A stretch of DNA of 64,000 bases from JAAYDS01 sp012729155 (lineage in GTDB: Bacteria > Chloroflexota > Anaerolineae > UBA1429), in assembly GCA_036774405.1 (NCBI GenBank), contig DAIPBO010000019.1:1-64000 (forward strand), written 5' to 3'. Both the position numbers and the translations under genes were made by a program. The notes beneath the pieces are model-generated. The model saw only the letters and a program-made list of their open reading frames with translations, was not told where the DNA came from and ran no database searches. Below, one piece after another: positions 42,393 to 50,520 of this stretch (the first letter of the stretch is position 1; every line of letters begins with the position of its first letter).

Positions 42393-43241
42393 CTACTTTT
42401 CGTAACGAGTTGTGTCAGATTCACCAAGCACGCCTTGCTGCCATGCGACGTGCGTCGTCTCCAGGTCGACCCCCAGCAGTTGGCTGGCCGCGGCACGCAC
42501 AGCCCCAGCAGGCCCTGTGCTCACTATTCGTGTGCGCCCAGCATTCGAGCCCTGAGCCAGGAGCCCGCGCTGGGCCAGCACTCTGCCGGTCTGGCGCGCG
42601 ACGGCCTCGCTGGGCTCAAAGATGCGGAGGCGCGCGTCGCTGACAGTGTCGATGGCCTCGCGCAAGAAGGGATAGTGTGTGCAGCCGAGCACCAGGGCAT
42701 CAGCGCCGCCTTCGAGCATGGGCGCGAGACAGGGACGCAGCGCGTCGACCGCCGCCTGCGCACGGGCCTCGCCACGTTCGACTAGCTCGACAAGTCCTGG
42801 GCAGACCACGCTAATCACCTGCACACCGTGGGCATGATCGCGCACGACGTCTTGATAGAGGTTGCCCTGTAGCGTCATCGGGGTGGCCAGCACGCCCACT
42901 ACACCGCTCCGCGACCAGGTAGCTGCCGGCTTGACGGCAGGCACCATCCCTACGATGGGCGCCTCGGGCCATGTGTCGCGCAGCCGTTGGAGGGCCGCTG
43001 CCGAGGCCGTGTTGCAGGCTACGACGATGGCCTTGGCGCCATGATCGAATAGATAACGGGCAATGCCCAGAGAGAGCGACTGGATCTCTGCCGGTGCACG
43101 CGGGCCATAGGGACAGTTGGCCGTGTCGGCCACGTAGAGAACATCCTCTGAAGGCAACTGCTGCCACAGCGCCTGTACAACAGAGAGACCGCCGACGCCA
43201 GAGTCGAACACGCCGATGGGGCGTTCACAGCCTGCGTTCAT
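42393..43241 (-). CDS. murI: Glutamate racemase
   Basis: A 282-residue racemase making D-glutamate for peptidoglycan. The catalytic pair of cysteines is in VVACNTASA (about 75) and LGCTHYPF (about 187); the substrate loop FDSGVGGLSV (about 12) and the ANCPYGPRAPAEI segment are also conserved. It overlaps the upstream GATase-like gene as ATGA. Presence of murI fits a cell that makes D-Glu-containing peptidoglycan. Located in the long minus-strand operon with the P2A ATPase next. Confidence 0.96.
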   Translation of the reverse strand: MNAGCERPIGVFDSGVGGLSVVQALWQQLPSEDVLYVADTANCPYGPRAPAEIQSLSLGIARYLFDHGAKAIVVACNTASAAALQRLRDTWPEAPIVGMVPAVKPAATWSRSGVVGVLATPMTLQGNLYQDVVRDHAHGVQVISVVCPGLVELVERGEARAQAAVDALRPCLAPMLEGGADALVLGCTHYPFLREAIDTVSDARLRIFEPSEAVARQTGRVLAQRGLLAQGSNAGRTRIVSTGPAGAVRAAASQLLGVDLETTHVAWQQGVLGESDTTRYEK

Positions 43242-43981
43242 GGTTGCGCCGCCCGCCGCACCAGTGCCCGAAAGAGGCTAGCCATGCAATCGTGCCGCGA
43301 CGCCAGATCCTCCGGATGCCACTGCACGCCGAGTGCAAAGGCAGAGTTGCTGCTGGCCAACTCGAGCGCCTCGATGACGCCGTCAGGCGCCCTGGCCGCG
43401 GCACAAAAGTCGGGTGGTGGCGTGTCAACCGCCTGGTGGTGGCGGCTATTCACATGCACCTCGTCGCCAACGCCAAGGCCGAGCGCCCACGCGAGCTGCC
43501 CCGAGTGCTCGAGTGCCACAGTATGGCTGAGATGATCGCGCGGACGCCCTGGTTGATGTCGGTGGTCGAGAGCGCATGGCAGGTTTGTCTGGATATCCTG
43601 GTGAAGCGTGCCGCCGGCCGCTATGCAGAGTAGCTGCGCACCGCGACAGATCGAGAGCAGCGGCATACCGTGTTCAAGGGCTGCCTGCACCAGAGCGATC
43701 TCGGTCAGGTCGCGAGCACGATCGACACCCTGCACGAGGGCTGTCGCGCTCTGCCCGTAGAACTCGGGCAGCACATCTCCGCCGCCCGCCAGCAGCAGCC
43801 CATCGAACGCGTCCAACCGTGCCACCAGGGCAGTCGGATCGTCGTCTGGGGGCAGCAACACTGGCACCCCGCCGGCTGCGTATATGGCAGCCACATAGGC
43901 CGCGCCCAGAGCATAGAGCGAGGTGGCCCCATCAGTCGGCGAGCCCAGCGGAATGGCGATCAGCGGCGGGCAGGCGCTCAT
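43238..43981 (-). CDS. Class-I GATase-like hydrolase (peptidase C26 / gamma-glutamyl-GABA hydrolase family)
   Basis: A 247-residue protein. The nucleophile elbow PLLSICRGAQLL carries Cys (about 109); His and Glu of the triad are in GVQWHPEDLA near the C-terminus. Family members hydrolyse gamma-glutamyl amides (PuuD-like). GLLLAGGGDVLPEFYG and EVHVNSRHHQAVD are also conserved. With murI next, a link to glutamyl metabolism is possible. The start ATG 43981 overlaps the NUDIX gene stop as ATGA; the longer frame to 44020 has no SD. Confidence 0.92.
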   Translation of the reverse strand: MSACPPLIAIPLGSPTDGATSLYALGAAYVAAIYAAGGVPVLLPPDDDPTALVARLDAFDGLLLAGGGDVLPEFYGQSATALVQGVDRARDLTEIALVQAALEHGMPLLSICRGAQLLCIAAGGTLHQDIQTNLPCALDHRHQPGRPRDHLSHTVALEHSGQLAWALGLGVGDEVHVNSRHHQAVDTPPPDFCAAARAPDGVIEALELASSNSAFALGVQWHPEDLASRHDCMASLFRALVRRAAQP

Positions 43982-44505
43982 GGGGCGGCCTCCGATCGCG
44001 CGCGCTGCTCGGCAGCCCAACGCCGCAACACTCGCCGATGCGTCTCAAAAGCGATCGATGCAGGCAGCTGCTCTGGCGCAAAAAAGCAGGCTTCTGAGGC
44101 ATCGTCGCCTGGGCGGGTCACGACCGAATCCGCATGCGCCGCATACAAAAGCAGCACGCCAAACGGCTCTTGCTCGCCTCCAAAGGTATCGATAGTCAGC
44201 AGACCATCGAGCTGGGCCTGCACGCCGCTCTCTTCGAGCGTCTCGCGCAGGGCGGTCTCCTCAGGGTGTTCGCCTACCTCGGCGTAACCTGCAGGCAGTG
44301 CCCAGTAACCCTCGCGAGGAGCAACAGCCCGGCGTACGAGCAGCACCTGGCCGCGTACATTGACCAGCGTGCCTGCTGCCACGATCGGATTGACATAATG
44401 CGTCTTACCGCAAGAGACGCACACGGCACGAGTGCGACCGTCACGCAGAGCCGGCTCGAGACGGCCCCCACAGCTGCTGCAGAAATGCAACGCCTCTACC
44501 GCCAT
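43978..44505 (-). CDS. NUDIX hydrolase with N-terminal zinc ribbon
   Basis: A 175-residue protein. A short zinc ribbon (FCSSCGGRL and CVSCGKTHYVNP) is followed by the NUDIX box with GYAEVGEHPEETALRETLEE at about 70-89. It resembles NudC/ADP-ribose-type pyrophosphatases that hydrolyse nucleoside diphosphate derivatives. AGGTGG precedes ATG 44505 by 5 bases; the GTG at 44514 touches the upstream stop and lacks an SD. Member of the long operon. Confidence 0.92.
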   Translation of the reverse strand: MAVEALHFCSSCGGRLEPALRDGRTRAVCVSCGKTHYVNPIVAAGTLVNVRGQVLLVRRAVAPREGYWALPAGYAEVGEHPEETALRETLEESGVQAQLDGLLTIDTFGGEQEPFGVLLLYAAHADSVVTRPGDDASEACFFAPEQLPASIAFETHRRVLRRWAAEQRARSEAAP

Positions 44506-44514
44506 GGCGCCCAC

Positions 44515-45495
44515 CTAGTCGTTGCGATCGTACACCTGATCTCGGCCCACCCAGCGGCCCGAGGCGATGGCAGGAATCGTGCTACGTTCCTCAGCGGTGA
44601 GCTGTAGATCGAGGCCGGTCAGTGTGTCGTTGAGTTGTTCGAGATTGCGCGCGCCCAGAATGGGGCAGGTGATCCTGGGCTCGGCCAGCACCCAGGCGAG
44701 CGCAAGCGCTGCCGGCGACACCCCTCTGTCGGCGGCTGCCGTCACAAAGCCGTCGACGATGACGAGCGCTTCATCGGTAAAGTAGCGCTCATAATACGCC
44801 TGGAACGCCTCGAGGCGTGCGCCGGCGGGCAAAAGGTTGCGCCCATACTTGCCGGTCAGCATACCGCCAGCAAGCGGGTTGTAGCTGATAACGCCGAGTT
44901 CCTCGGCCTGGCACAGCTCGAGCAACTCGAGCTCGATGCTGCGGTTGAGCGCATTGTACAGCGGTTGTAGGCTGATGAACTCGGTGAGGCCAGCCTGGCG
45001 GGCTTTGTAGAGAAACTCGGCCAGGTGCCACGCCTTGAGATTTGAGCAACCTATGTAGCGAACCTTGCCCTGGCGGACGAGATCATCGAGTGCGCGAAGA
45101 GTCTCATCGCTGGGCGTGTTGGGGTCCCAGCGATGGATCTGATAGAGATCGATGATGTCGGTCTGCAGGCGTCGCAGGCTGTCCTCGACAGCGCGTTGTA
45201 TGTGGATGCGTGACAGCCCGCCGTCGTTGGGGCCCGAGCCCATGGTCGCATACACCTTGCTGGCCAGCACGATCTGCTGGCGATTCCCACGCTCCTGTAG
45301 CCAGCGACCAACAATCCGTTCGGATCCCCCGGTCGAGTACTGATCGGCGGTATCGACAAACGTGCCGCCGACCTCGACAAAGCGATCGAGGATGGCAAAC
45401 GAGGTCTCTACGTCTGCCTCGCGGCCAAAGGTCATGGTACCCATGCACAGGCGCGAGACACGCAGTCCCGACCGCCCCAGCCGTACATACTCCAT
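44515..45495 (-). CDS. Aldo/keto reductase
   Basis: A 326-residue NADPH-dependent TIM-barrel oxidoreductase. FVDTADQYSTGGSE with catalytic Asp and Tyr, LASKVYATMG with Lys, IDLYQIHRWDP with the His, and the C-terminal NADP site GARNLEQLNDTL are all present. It looks like the YajO/Tas class. Substrate unknown. GAGGAG lies about 8 bases before ATG. It follows the DOMON lipoprotein by 38 bases. Confidence 0.94.
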   Translation of the reverse strand: MEYVRLGRSGLRVSRLCMGTMTFGREADVETSFAILDRFVEVGGTFVDTADQYSTGGSERIVGRWLQERGNRQQIVLASKVYATMGSGPNDGGLSRIHIQRAVEDSLRRLQTDIIDLYQIHRWDPNTPSDETLRALDDLVRQGKVRYIGCSNLKAWHLAEFLYKARQAGLTEFISLQPLYNALNRSIELELLELCQAEELGVISYNPLAGGMLTGKYGRNLLPAGARLEAFQAYYERYFTDEALVIVDGFVTAAADRGVSPAALALAWVLAEPRITCPILGARNLEQLNDTLTGLDLQLTAEERSTIPAIASGRWVGRDQVYDRND

Positions 45496-45533
45496 ATATC
45501 TCGCTCCTCTGCGACCTGCTGGCCGCTCAGCTA

Positions 45534-46295
45534 TTACTCTACTGCATCGAGGGTTATCTCGGTTGCGGCCCGCCAGGTGTGCGCCGCAGTGAACGCATCG
45601 CCGCTGCCCAGCGCTACCAACACTGCATACGTTTCGCCCACTGTGAGTGCCTTGTCGTAGGCGTCGCCCGAATCCAGCGGGATCTGAAACTCGATCAACG
45701 TTAGACCATCTCGCTCAGCGCCCGCATGCGCGATCACGTCTGCCGTGCCGCCAAGTTCGGTGTCCTCGGGGTGGTTGGGGCCCACGGGGGCCATGCCAAA
45801 GGCATCCCAAATGACCGCCTCGCCGTCGATCACCGCGCCAACGACGTAGTTGGCCCCCTGCATGCGGTTCTCGGGGTCGAAGCCCACCGAGATCCAGCCG
45901 GTCGTGAGGCCCTGCATGGCCACGTACAGATGCTCCGAGTCGTTGGACCAACGCAGAACAAAGTCGTCGACCAGCTTCTCGTGGCGATACTCGACGGGGT
46001 CTATCGTGCCGTCGATACGCGGCATGGCTGCGCCCTGCTCGGGTTCTTGCGGCGGCTCAGGATAGTCTGACGTCGGCTGCGATGCCTGCTCGGGAGCGGG
46101 CAGCGGATACGCCTCATCCTCGTCAGCGGGCTCTGGTGTCGTCGTGGGCACGAGCGTCGGTGGCTGTTCAGCCGCCTCGGGCGTTGCTGTTGCAGCCGCT
46201 ATGGCGGTGGCGGTGGGCTCGGGCGCCGGCTTTGTGCAACCCATCACCACCAGAATCAACGCCAGCAGGGCGCCAACGATGCGGAGCGTTCTCAT
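45534..46295 (-). CDS. DOMON-domain lipoprotein
   Basis: A 253-residue lipoprotein. The signal peptide ends in the lipobox VVMGC (Cys19). A Pro/Thr/Glu-rich linker (about 20-90) precedes a DOMON-type beta-sandwich (about 95-253) with LRWSNDSEHLYVAM, GWISVGFDPENRMQGANYVV and IEFQIPL. DOMON domains bind haem or sugars and are found in electron-transfer and glycan proteins. No haem ligand can be assigned. GAGGAGGT precedes ATG. A promoter lies at 46351-46379. First gene of the long operon. Confidence 0.9.
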   Translation of the reverse strand: MRTLRIVGALLALILVVMGCTKPAPEPTATAIAAATATPEAAEQPPTLVPTTTPEPADEDEAYPLPAPEQASQPTSDYPEPPQEPEQGAAMPRIDGTIDPVEYRHEKLVDDFVLRWSNDSEHLYVAMQGLTTGWISVGFDPENRMQGANYVVGAVIDGEAVIWDAFGMAPVGPNHPEDTELGGTADVIAHAGAERDGLTLIEFQIPLDSGDAYDKALTVGETYAVLVALGSGDAFTAAHTWRAATEITLDAVE

Positions 46296-46350
46296 AGAAA
46301 CGACCTCCTCACTGTAATGTCACAAGCATGAGCCATCATCATTGCTGTTT

Positions 46351-46379
46351 ATTCTAGCCAACGGCCTGCGGTTGGGCAA
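46351..46379 (-). promoter_or_regulatory. Promoter of the DOMON-AKR-NUDIX-murI-ATPase operon
   Basis: TTGCCC (46379-46374) and TAGAAT (46356-46351), 17-base spacer, minus strand. The leader to the DOMON start codon is about 49 bases. Confidence 0.75.
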
Positions 46380-46393
46380 GGCAGCCTGGGCAT

Positions 46394-47701
46394 CTAGCGC
46401 AGGTCATCCACTCGGGCGGCCAGCCAGGGCACCAGCATCTCTTGCGGGGTCAGCCCGCCATGGCGACCGCGCATCCAGCCGGCGCGCCCCAGACGATCGA
46501 TATAGCGCTGACCACGCGCCAGCACAATATAGTGCCCCAGGCGTGCCTCAACCTCTGGATGAATCTGCCCAGTACCAAAGAGGCCCGCCGCTAGTGCGTC
46601 GCTGGTATCCACGACGACATAGCCTTCACCCAGCAAAGACGCGAGCCGCTCTTGCGTGGCAGCATCACGCCCTTTGACGGTGTGCAGGTAGGCGCATCGT
46701 GATTCGCCGCTATACGGCACCAGTAACTCGCGCTCGAGCAGGCTGCCCTCGACGGGGTAGGCCGCTTCGGCGGGTGTGCTGATAAAGCCATGGTCGGCGC
46801 AGATCACCAGTACGGTGTTCGGCGGCGACGCTGTGAGCAACGTCTCCTGCACCCACGTTCCCAGGCTCGCGGCCGCTTCGTGATAAGCTCGACGCCAATC
46901 GTCGGTATCGGCCCCATGCAGATGGATCTCGCGGTCGATACCACCCCAGTAGGCATAGTGATACGACGGTTGCGTCCTGGCTGCGGCGAGGTCGGCGCCT
47001 AATTGCTCCCATAGCGACGCAAGCCCATCATGGCCGATGAGATGGTCGAACCCACGATAACAGAGACGCGTGAGAGCACCATCGATAAAGGTGTCTCGTA
47101 GATGGGCCGAAGTGCGCACGCCCGCGCTGCCCAGCAGAGACCCCACCCCTGGCATGCGCATAAAGTCATCGGGGCTCCAGCCCCAGTCGGTCAGCTGAGT
47201 GACTCCCTTCGAGTACACCGGCTTGAGCCCGAGCATATCAACCAGTACACCATACTCTCGCAACCAGAGCTCGTAGCCCAGCACACCGTGGACGACAGGC
47301 GTCTCGGCGGTGCCGAGCGTTGCCAGGGCTGCTGCCGTCGTTGACGGGCAGACTGAGGTCATTGGCAAGAGCACGCCGCGCTCGGCTACGCGGTTCATGA
47401 TGGTCTGCGTGACGGCCAGTTCCTCTTGCAGCTGCAGCCAGCCTAGTGCGTCGAGCAGAATGAGCACCACGTGCTCAACCTTCCCAAGCCGTTGCCAGTA
47501 GGCTTGGTCTAGTGGCGGCAGGCTGCCCACGGGGTCCGCGCTCAGCATGGCGCCCACCGTGGCAGGCACGTTGGCCAGCGATCGTCCATCGTAGCGTGGC
47601 ATCACGAACTCGTCGGCAATGGAAGGCGCAACCAACGGCCAAGGCGTCGCCATCAGCTCTTGCTCGATGAATGCGGCACCGCGTGGCTCTTCTGAGCTCA
47701 T
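46394..47701 (-). CDS. Type I phosphodiesterase/nucleotide pyrophosphatase family protein
   Basis: A 435-residue alkaline-phosphatase-superfamily protein. Metal-site motifs: VVLILLDALGWLQ (first Asp), MTSVCPSTTAAALATLGTAE with the Thr/Ser nucleophile near residue 118, and VLVICADHGFIST near residue 305, plus later His. It lacks a signal peptide, so it probably acts in the cytoplasm. Related proteins hydrolyse phosphodiesters or phosphonates. GGAGG precedes ATG by 7 bases. Own promoter at 47728-47756, divergent from the Gfo/Idh gene. Confidence 0.9.
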   Translation of the reverse strand: MSSEEPRGAAFIEQELMATPWPLVAPSIADEFVMPRYDGRSLANVPATVGAMLSADPVGSLPPLDQAYWQRLGKVEHVVLILLDALGWLQLQEELAVTQTIMNRVAERGVLLPMTSVCPSTTAAALATLGTAETPVVHGVLGYELWLREYGVLVDMLGLKPVYSKGVTQLTDWGWSPDDFMRMPGVGSLLGSAGVRTSAHLRDTFIDGALTRLCYRGFDHLIGHDGLASLWEQLGADLAAARTQPSYHYAYWGGIDREIHLHGADTDDWRRAYHEAAASLGTWVQETLLTASPPNTVLVICADHGFISTPAEAAYPVEGSLLERELLVPYSGESRCAYLHTVKGRDAATQERLASLLGEGYVVVDTSDALAAGLFGTGQIHPEVEARLGHYIVLARGQRYIDRLGRAGWMRGRHGGLTPQEMLVPWLAARVDDLR

Positions 47702-47727
47702 TCCGAACCTCCAGCCAAGATGCGATC

Positions 47728-47756
47728 AATCTAGCACGGCGCGCTGCGCCCCGCAA
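47728..47756 (-). promoter_or_regulatory. Promoter of the phosphodiesterase gene
   Basis: TTGCGG (47756-47751) and TAGATT (47733-47728), 17-base spacer, minus strand. The -35 lies 8 bases from the -35 of the divergent promoter. Confidence 0.65.
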
Positions 47757-47764
47757 TTTCCGGG

Positions 47765-47794
47765 TTGGCCGCAAGGTTGAGCTAGCCCTATAAT
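47765..47794 (+). promoter_or_regulatory. Promoter of the Gfo/Idh/MocA gene
   Basis: TTGGCC (47765-47770), 18-base spacer, TATAAT (47789-47794). The predicted leader to ATG 47826 is about 25 bases. Confidence 0.7.
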
Positions 47795-47825
47795 GGCTCT
47801 AGCTTTCGTGCCTCAGGAGGTAGAG

Positions 47826-48968
47826 ATGGCCAAGATACGCTATGGCATCGTGGGTGTAGGCGGCATGGGCTCGGGGCATGCCCGCACGATGGCGAATGTA
47901 GAAGAGTGCGTGCTGAGCGCTGTATGCGATATCGATCCGACGGTTGCTCAGAATGCTGGCGATAGCTTTGATGTGCCGCACTGCACTGACTATCACGACC
48001 TCATCGACCGTGAAGATGTCGATGCCGTCATCGTTGCCACGCCGCACTACTTTCACCCCGAGATCGCCATCTATGCCCTCGAGTGCGGCAAGCCCGTCAT
48101 CTCCGAAAAGCCCCTGGCTGTGACGGTGTCTGCTGCCGACGCCATGGTCGAGGCTGCGCAGCGCACCGGCACGCCCTTTGGCGTGATGCATCAGTCGCGC
48201 ACCGAGCCGATCTGGCAGGCCGCCTACAAGGTCGTGAGTGAGGGGCGCCTCGGCGAGATCTATCGCACCATGCTCGTCTATGCTGACTTTCGCAGCCAGG
48301 CCTACTACAACTCGGCTGGCTGGCGGGCCACCTGGGCCGGAGAGGGCGGTGGCGTGCTGATCAATCAGGCGCCTCATTCGCTCGACCGCTTCACATGGCT
48401 CGGCGGCTTGCCCAGCAAAGTACGCGCCATGACGGCCATCAAAGACCATGTCATCGAGGTTGAAGACGTGGCCTCGGCGATGCTCGAGTACCCCAACGGT
48501 GCTGTCGGCTATCTTTATTGCTGCACCAACGAGCTCCCGCCGACCAATATCATGGAGTTTGCTGGTGAGTATGGCAAGCTACAGGTGGTGGGCAACCAGA
48601 TCCGTCTCTGGGAGATCCCCGCGGGCGTGCACGCCTATTCGCGCAGTTCAGATCAGATGTGGGGCCACCCAGAGATCAATGAGGTTCCCGTTGAGATCGA
48701 GCCGCGCGAACATGGCCATATCGCCATCATCCGCAACTTTGCACGGCACCTCTTGCACGGCGAGCCGCTCGTTGCCCCCGGAGTCGATGGTATCAAGACC
48801 GTCGAGATGATCAATGCCGTCATTCTGTCGGGCAAGACGGGCGACGAGGTCTCTGTACCTGTGGATCGTGAGCGCTATAACGCCTTTTTGCGCGAAATGG
48901 TCTCTACCTCTACCTTCCGTAAGCAAGATGGCCCCGATCAGCGCATCACCGACGATGTGCACCACTAA
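47826..48968 (+). CDS. Gfo/Idh/MocA-family oxidoreductase
   Basis: A 380-residue NAD(P)-dependent sugar or inositol dehydrogenase. The N-terminal GIVGVGGMGSGHAR is the Rossmann loop, VIVATPHYFHPE and the catalytic Lys in SEKPLAVTV are standard, and the C-terminal domain (about 130-345) has PHSLDRFTWLGG. Substrate unknown. AGGAGGT lies 6 bases before ATG 47826. It stands alone between two intergenic regions. Confidence 0.94.
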   Translation: MAKIRYGIVGVGGMGSGHARTMANVEECVLSAVCDIDPTVAQNAGDSFDVPHCTDYHDLIDREDVDAVIVATPHYFHPEIAIYALECGKPVISEKPLAVTVSAADAMVEAAQRTGTPFGVMHQSRTEPIWQAAYKVVSEGRLGEIYRTMLVYADFRSQAYYNSAGWRATWAGEGGGVLINQAPHSLDRFTWLGGLPSKVRAMTAIKDHVIEVEDVASAMLEYPNGAVGYLYCCTNELPPTNIMEFAGEYGKLQVVGNQIRLWEIPAGVHAYSRSSDQMWGHPEINEVPVEIEPREHGHIAIIRNFARHLLHGEPLVAPGVDGIKTVEMINAVILSGKTGDEVSVPVDRERYNAFLREMVSTSTFRKQDGPDQRITDDVHH

Positions 48969-48972
48969 GCAC

Positions 48973-48988
48973 GAGGCGATGTAGCCTC
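48973..48988 (+). terminator. Short stem-loop after the Gfo/Idh gene
   Basis: GAGGC-GATGTA-GCCTC, 5 bp, 4 bases after the stop, with no T-run. Weak. Confidence 0.35.
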
Positions 48989-49025
48989 TCTGACACGGCC
49001 TGATGGCCCTGTTGAGGCAAGGCCA

Positions 49026-49107
49026 GGCGCGAGTCGCACGGTAGGCTCAGCTGTCTGCCCTGCGACTCGCGTCGCCAGGAGTCCTCCACGACGCGAGCCT
49101 ACGCGCC
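49026..49107. other. Structured intergenic element with competing inverted repeats
   Basis: The 310-base gap (48969-49278) has no gene. It contains CGCGAGTCGCA (49028-49038) and TGCGACTCGCG (49061-49071), an 11-bp perfect pair. GTAGGCTC (49041-49048), inside that loop, pairs perfectly with GAGCCTAC (49095-49102), and GGCGCG (49026-49031) pairs with CGCGCC (49102-49107). The arms interleave as A-B-A'-B', so they form either a pseudoknot or two exclusive structures. I do not recognise a known RNA family; strand not determined. A weak TTGCAC-N16-CATGAT (49216-49243) may serve the next gene. Confidence 0.55.
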
Positions 49108-49278
49108 ACAGGGTATTGATGGGCGTGAACCTGCCGTCCAGGATTGCTCAGCTCTATCGCTGTGATGCGCCATAAAGCACCGGCATAGACACCACACGAA
49201 GCCCCGCCGCGCCCTTGCACACGGCCTCTATGCGGGCATGATTCGGCACCGCGTTCACTACACTAGATGGGAGTTGGT

Positions 49279-50412
49279 ATGGAGAAAGCACTGGTGTACT
49301 TCTCAGACTTGAGAACAGTAGCTTTTGGAGATGGGCTTCCCACCAAACTCAAGAAGCTCATCAAAGCTGCTGGGCTCGGGCAGATCGATATGGCTGGTAG
49401 ATTCGTTGCCATCAAGATGCACTTTGGTGAGATGGGCAACATCAGCTACCTTCGCCCCAACTATGCCAGGGCTGTCGTCGATGTCGTCAAGGAGTTGCAG
49501 GGCAATCCGTTCCTGACAGACTGCAACACCATGTATCCTGGCAGCCGAAAAAACGCTCTGGAGCATCTCGAGTGCGCTTGGCAGAATGGGTTCACACCAC
49601 TGACTGTGGGCTGTCCTATTCTCATCGGCGATGGGCTGAGGGGAACCGACGATGTGAATGTGCCTGTGGCCGGCGGTGAGTACGTGCAAGAGGCCAAGAT
49701 CGGCCGCGCCATCATGGACGCTGACGTGTTCATCAGTCTCACACATTTCAAGGGACACGAGCTGACGGGCTTTGGCGGCACCATCAAGAACATCGGCATG
49801 GGGTGTGGCTCTCGCGCTGGCAAGACCGAGCAGCACAGTGACGGTCAAGCATATATCGATCCAGCCCTCTGTCGCGGCTGTCGCCGCTGTCAGCGTGAAT
49901 GCGCCAATGACGGCCTCGACTTTGATGAGGCCAGCAGAAAGATGTCCGTCAATCGACAGAACTGCGTTGGCTGCGGCCATTGCCTGGGAGCATGTAGCTT
50001 TGACGCTATCTCCTTTGAGAATGATGCCGCCATCGCCCAGCTCAATTGCCGCATGGCCGAGTACGCCAAGGCGGTTGTTCATGGCCGCCCCAGCTTTCAC
50101 ATCTCTCTGGTCATCGATGTCTCGCCCAATTGCGATTGCCACGGAGAGAACGACGCCCCTATCTTGCCCGACCTGGGCATGTACGCATCGTTCGATCCCC
50201 TAGCTCTAGATCAGGCCTGTGCCGATGCATGTCTCAGAGCAACACCACTCCCGGGCAGCCAGCTGGCAGACAACATGGCCAGGCCGGGGTTTACCGACCA
50301 GCACGACCATTTTGCCAACTCTACGCCCGAGTCTGAGTGGCGCACATGCCTGGAACATGCCGCCAAGATCGGTCTGGGCAGCCGTGACTACGAGTTGATC
50401 ACCATCGCTTGA
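49279..50412 (+). CDS. DUF362-domain 4Fe-4S ferredoxin-type protein
   Basis: A 377-residue protein. An N-terminal DUF362 domain (about 1-185, with VAIKMHFGEMGNISYLRP and FISLTHFKGHELTGFGG) precedes two 4Fe-4S clusters, CRGCRRCQRECAND and CVGCGHCLGACSFD (each Cys-x2-Cys-x2-Cys-x3-Cys, about 198-250), and a C-terminal continuation of the DUF362 fold. It should transfer electrons; the partner is not adjacent. GGGAG is 5 bases before ATG 49279; ATG 49267 overlaps poorly with SD position. Its codon usage looks slightly less GC-rich than neighbours, so lateral transfer is possible. Confidence 0.88.
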   Translation: MEKALVYFSDLRTVAFGDGLPTKLKKLIKAAGLGQIDMAGRFVAIKMHFGEMGNISYLRPNYARAVVDVVKELQGNPFLTDCNTMYPGSRKNALEHLECAWQNGFTPLTVGCPILIGDGLRGTDDVNVPVAGGEYVQEAKIGRAIMDADVFISLTHFKGHELTGFGGTIKNIGMGCGSRAGKTEQHSDGQAYIDPALCRGCRRCQRECANDGLDFDEASRKMSVNRQNCVGCGHCLGACSFDAISFENDAAIAQLNCRMAEYAKAVVHGRPSFHISLVIDVSPNCDCHGENDAPILPDLGMYASFDPLALDQACADACLRATPLPGSQLADNMARPGFTDQHDHFANSTPESEWRTCLEHAAKIGLGSRDYELITIA

Positions 50413-50415
50413 CCG

Positions 50416-50457
50416 GCAGCGCGCCTCACACGCTGCGCCGCCGCTATGTATGCGGCG
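50416..50457. terminator. Two adjacent hairpins between convergent DUF362 and GHMP genes
   Basis: GCAGCG-N9-CGCTGC (50416-50436) is followed by CGCCGC-N7-GCGGCG (50439-50457). No T-run. They may act as weak bidirectional terminators. Confidence 0.4.
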
Positions 50458-50520
50458 TGCCTGCAGGCGGGCTTGGGGCGGCAGCTGTCGGTGGCGGGCT
50501 GCAGCGAGCGGCCTAGCTGC

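Noticed and set aside
42365..42496. N-terminal extension of the P2A ATPase
   Set aside because: It lies mostly within murI in another frame; GGGAGGTG precedes the chosen ATG.
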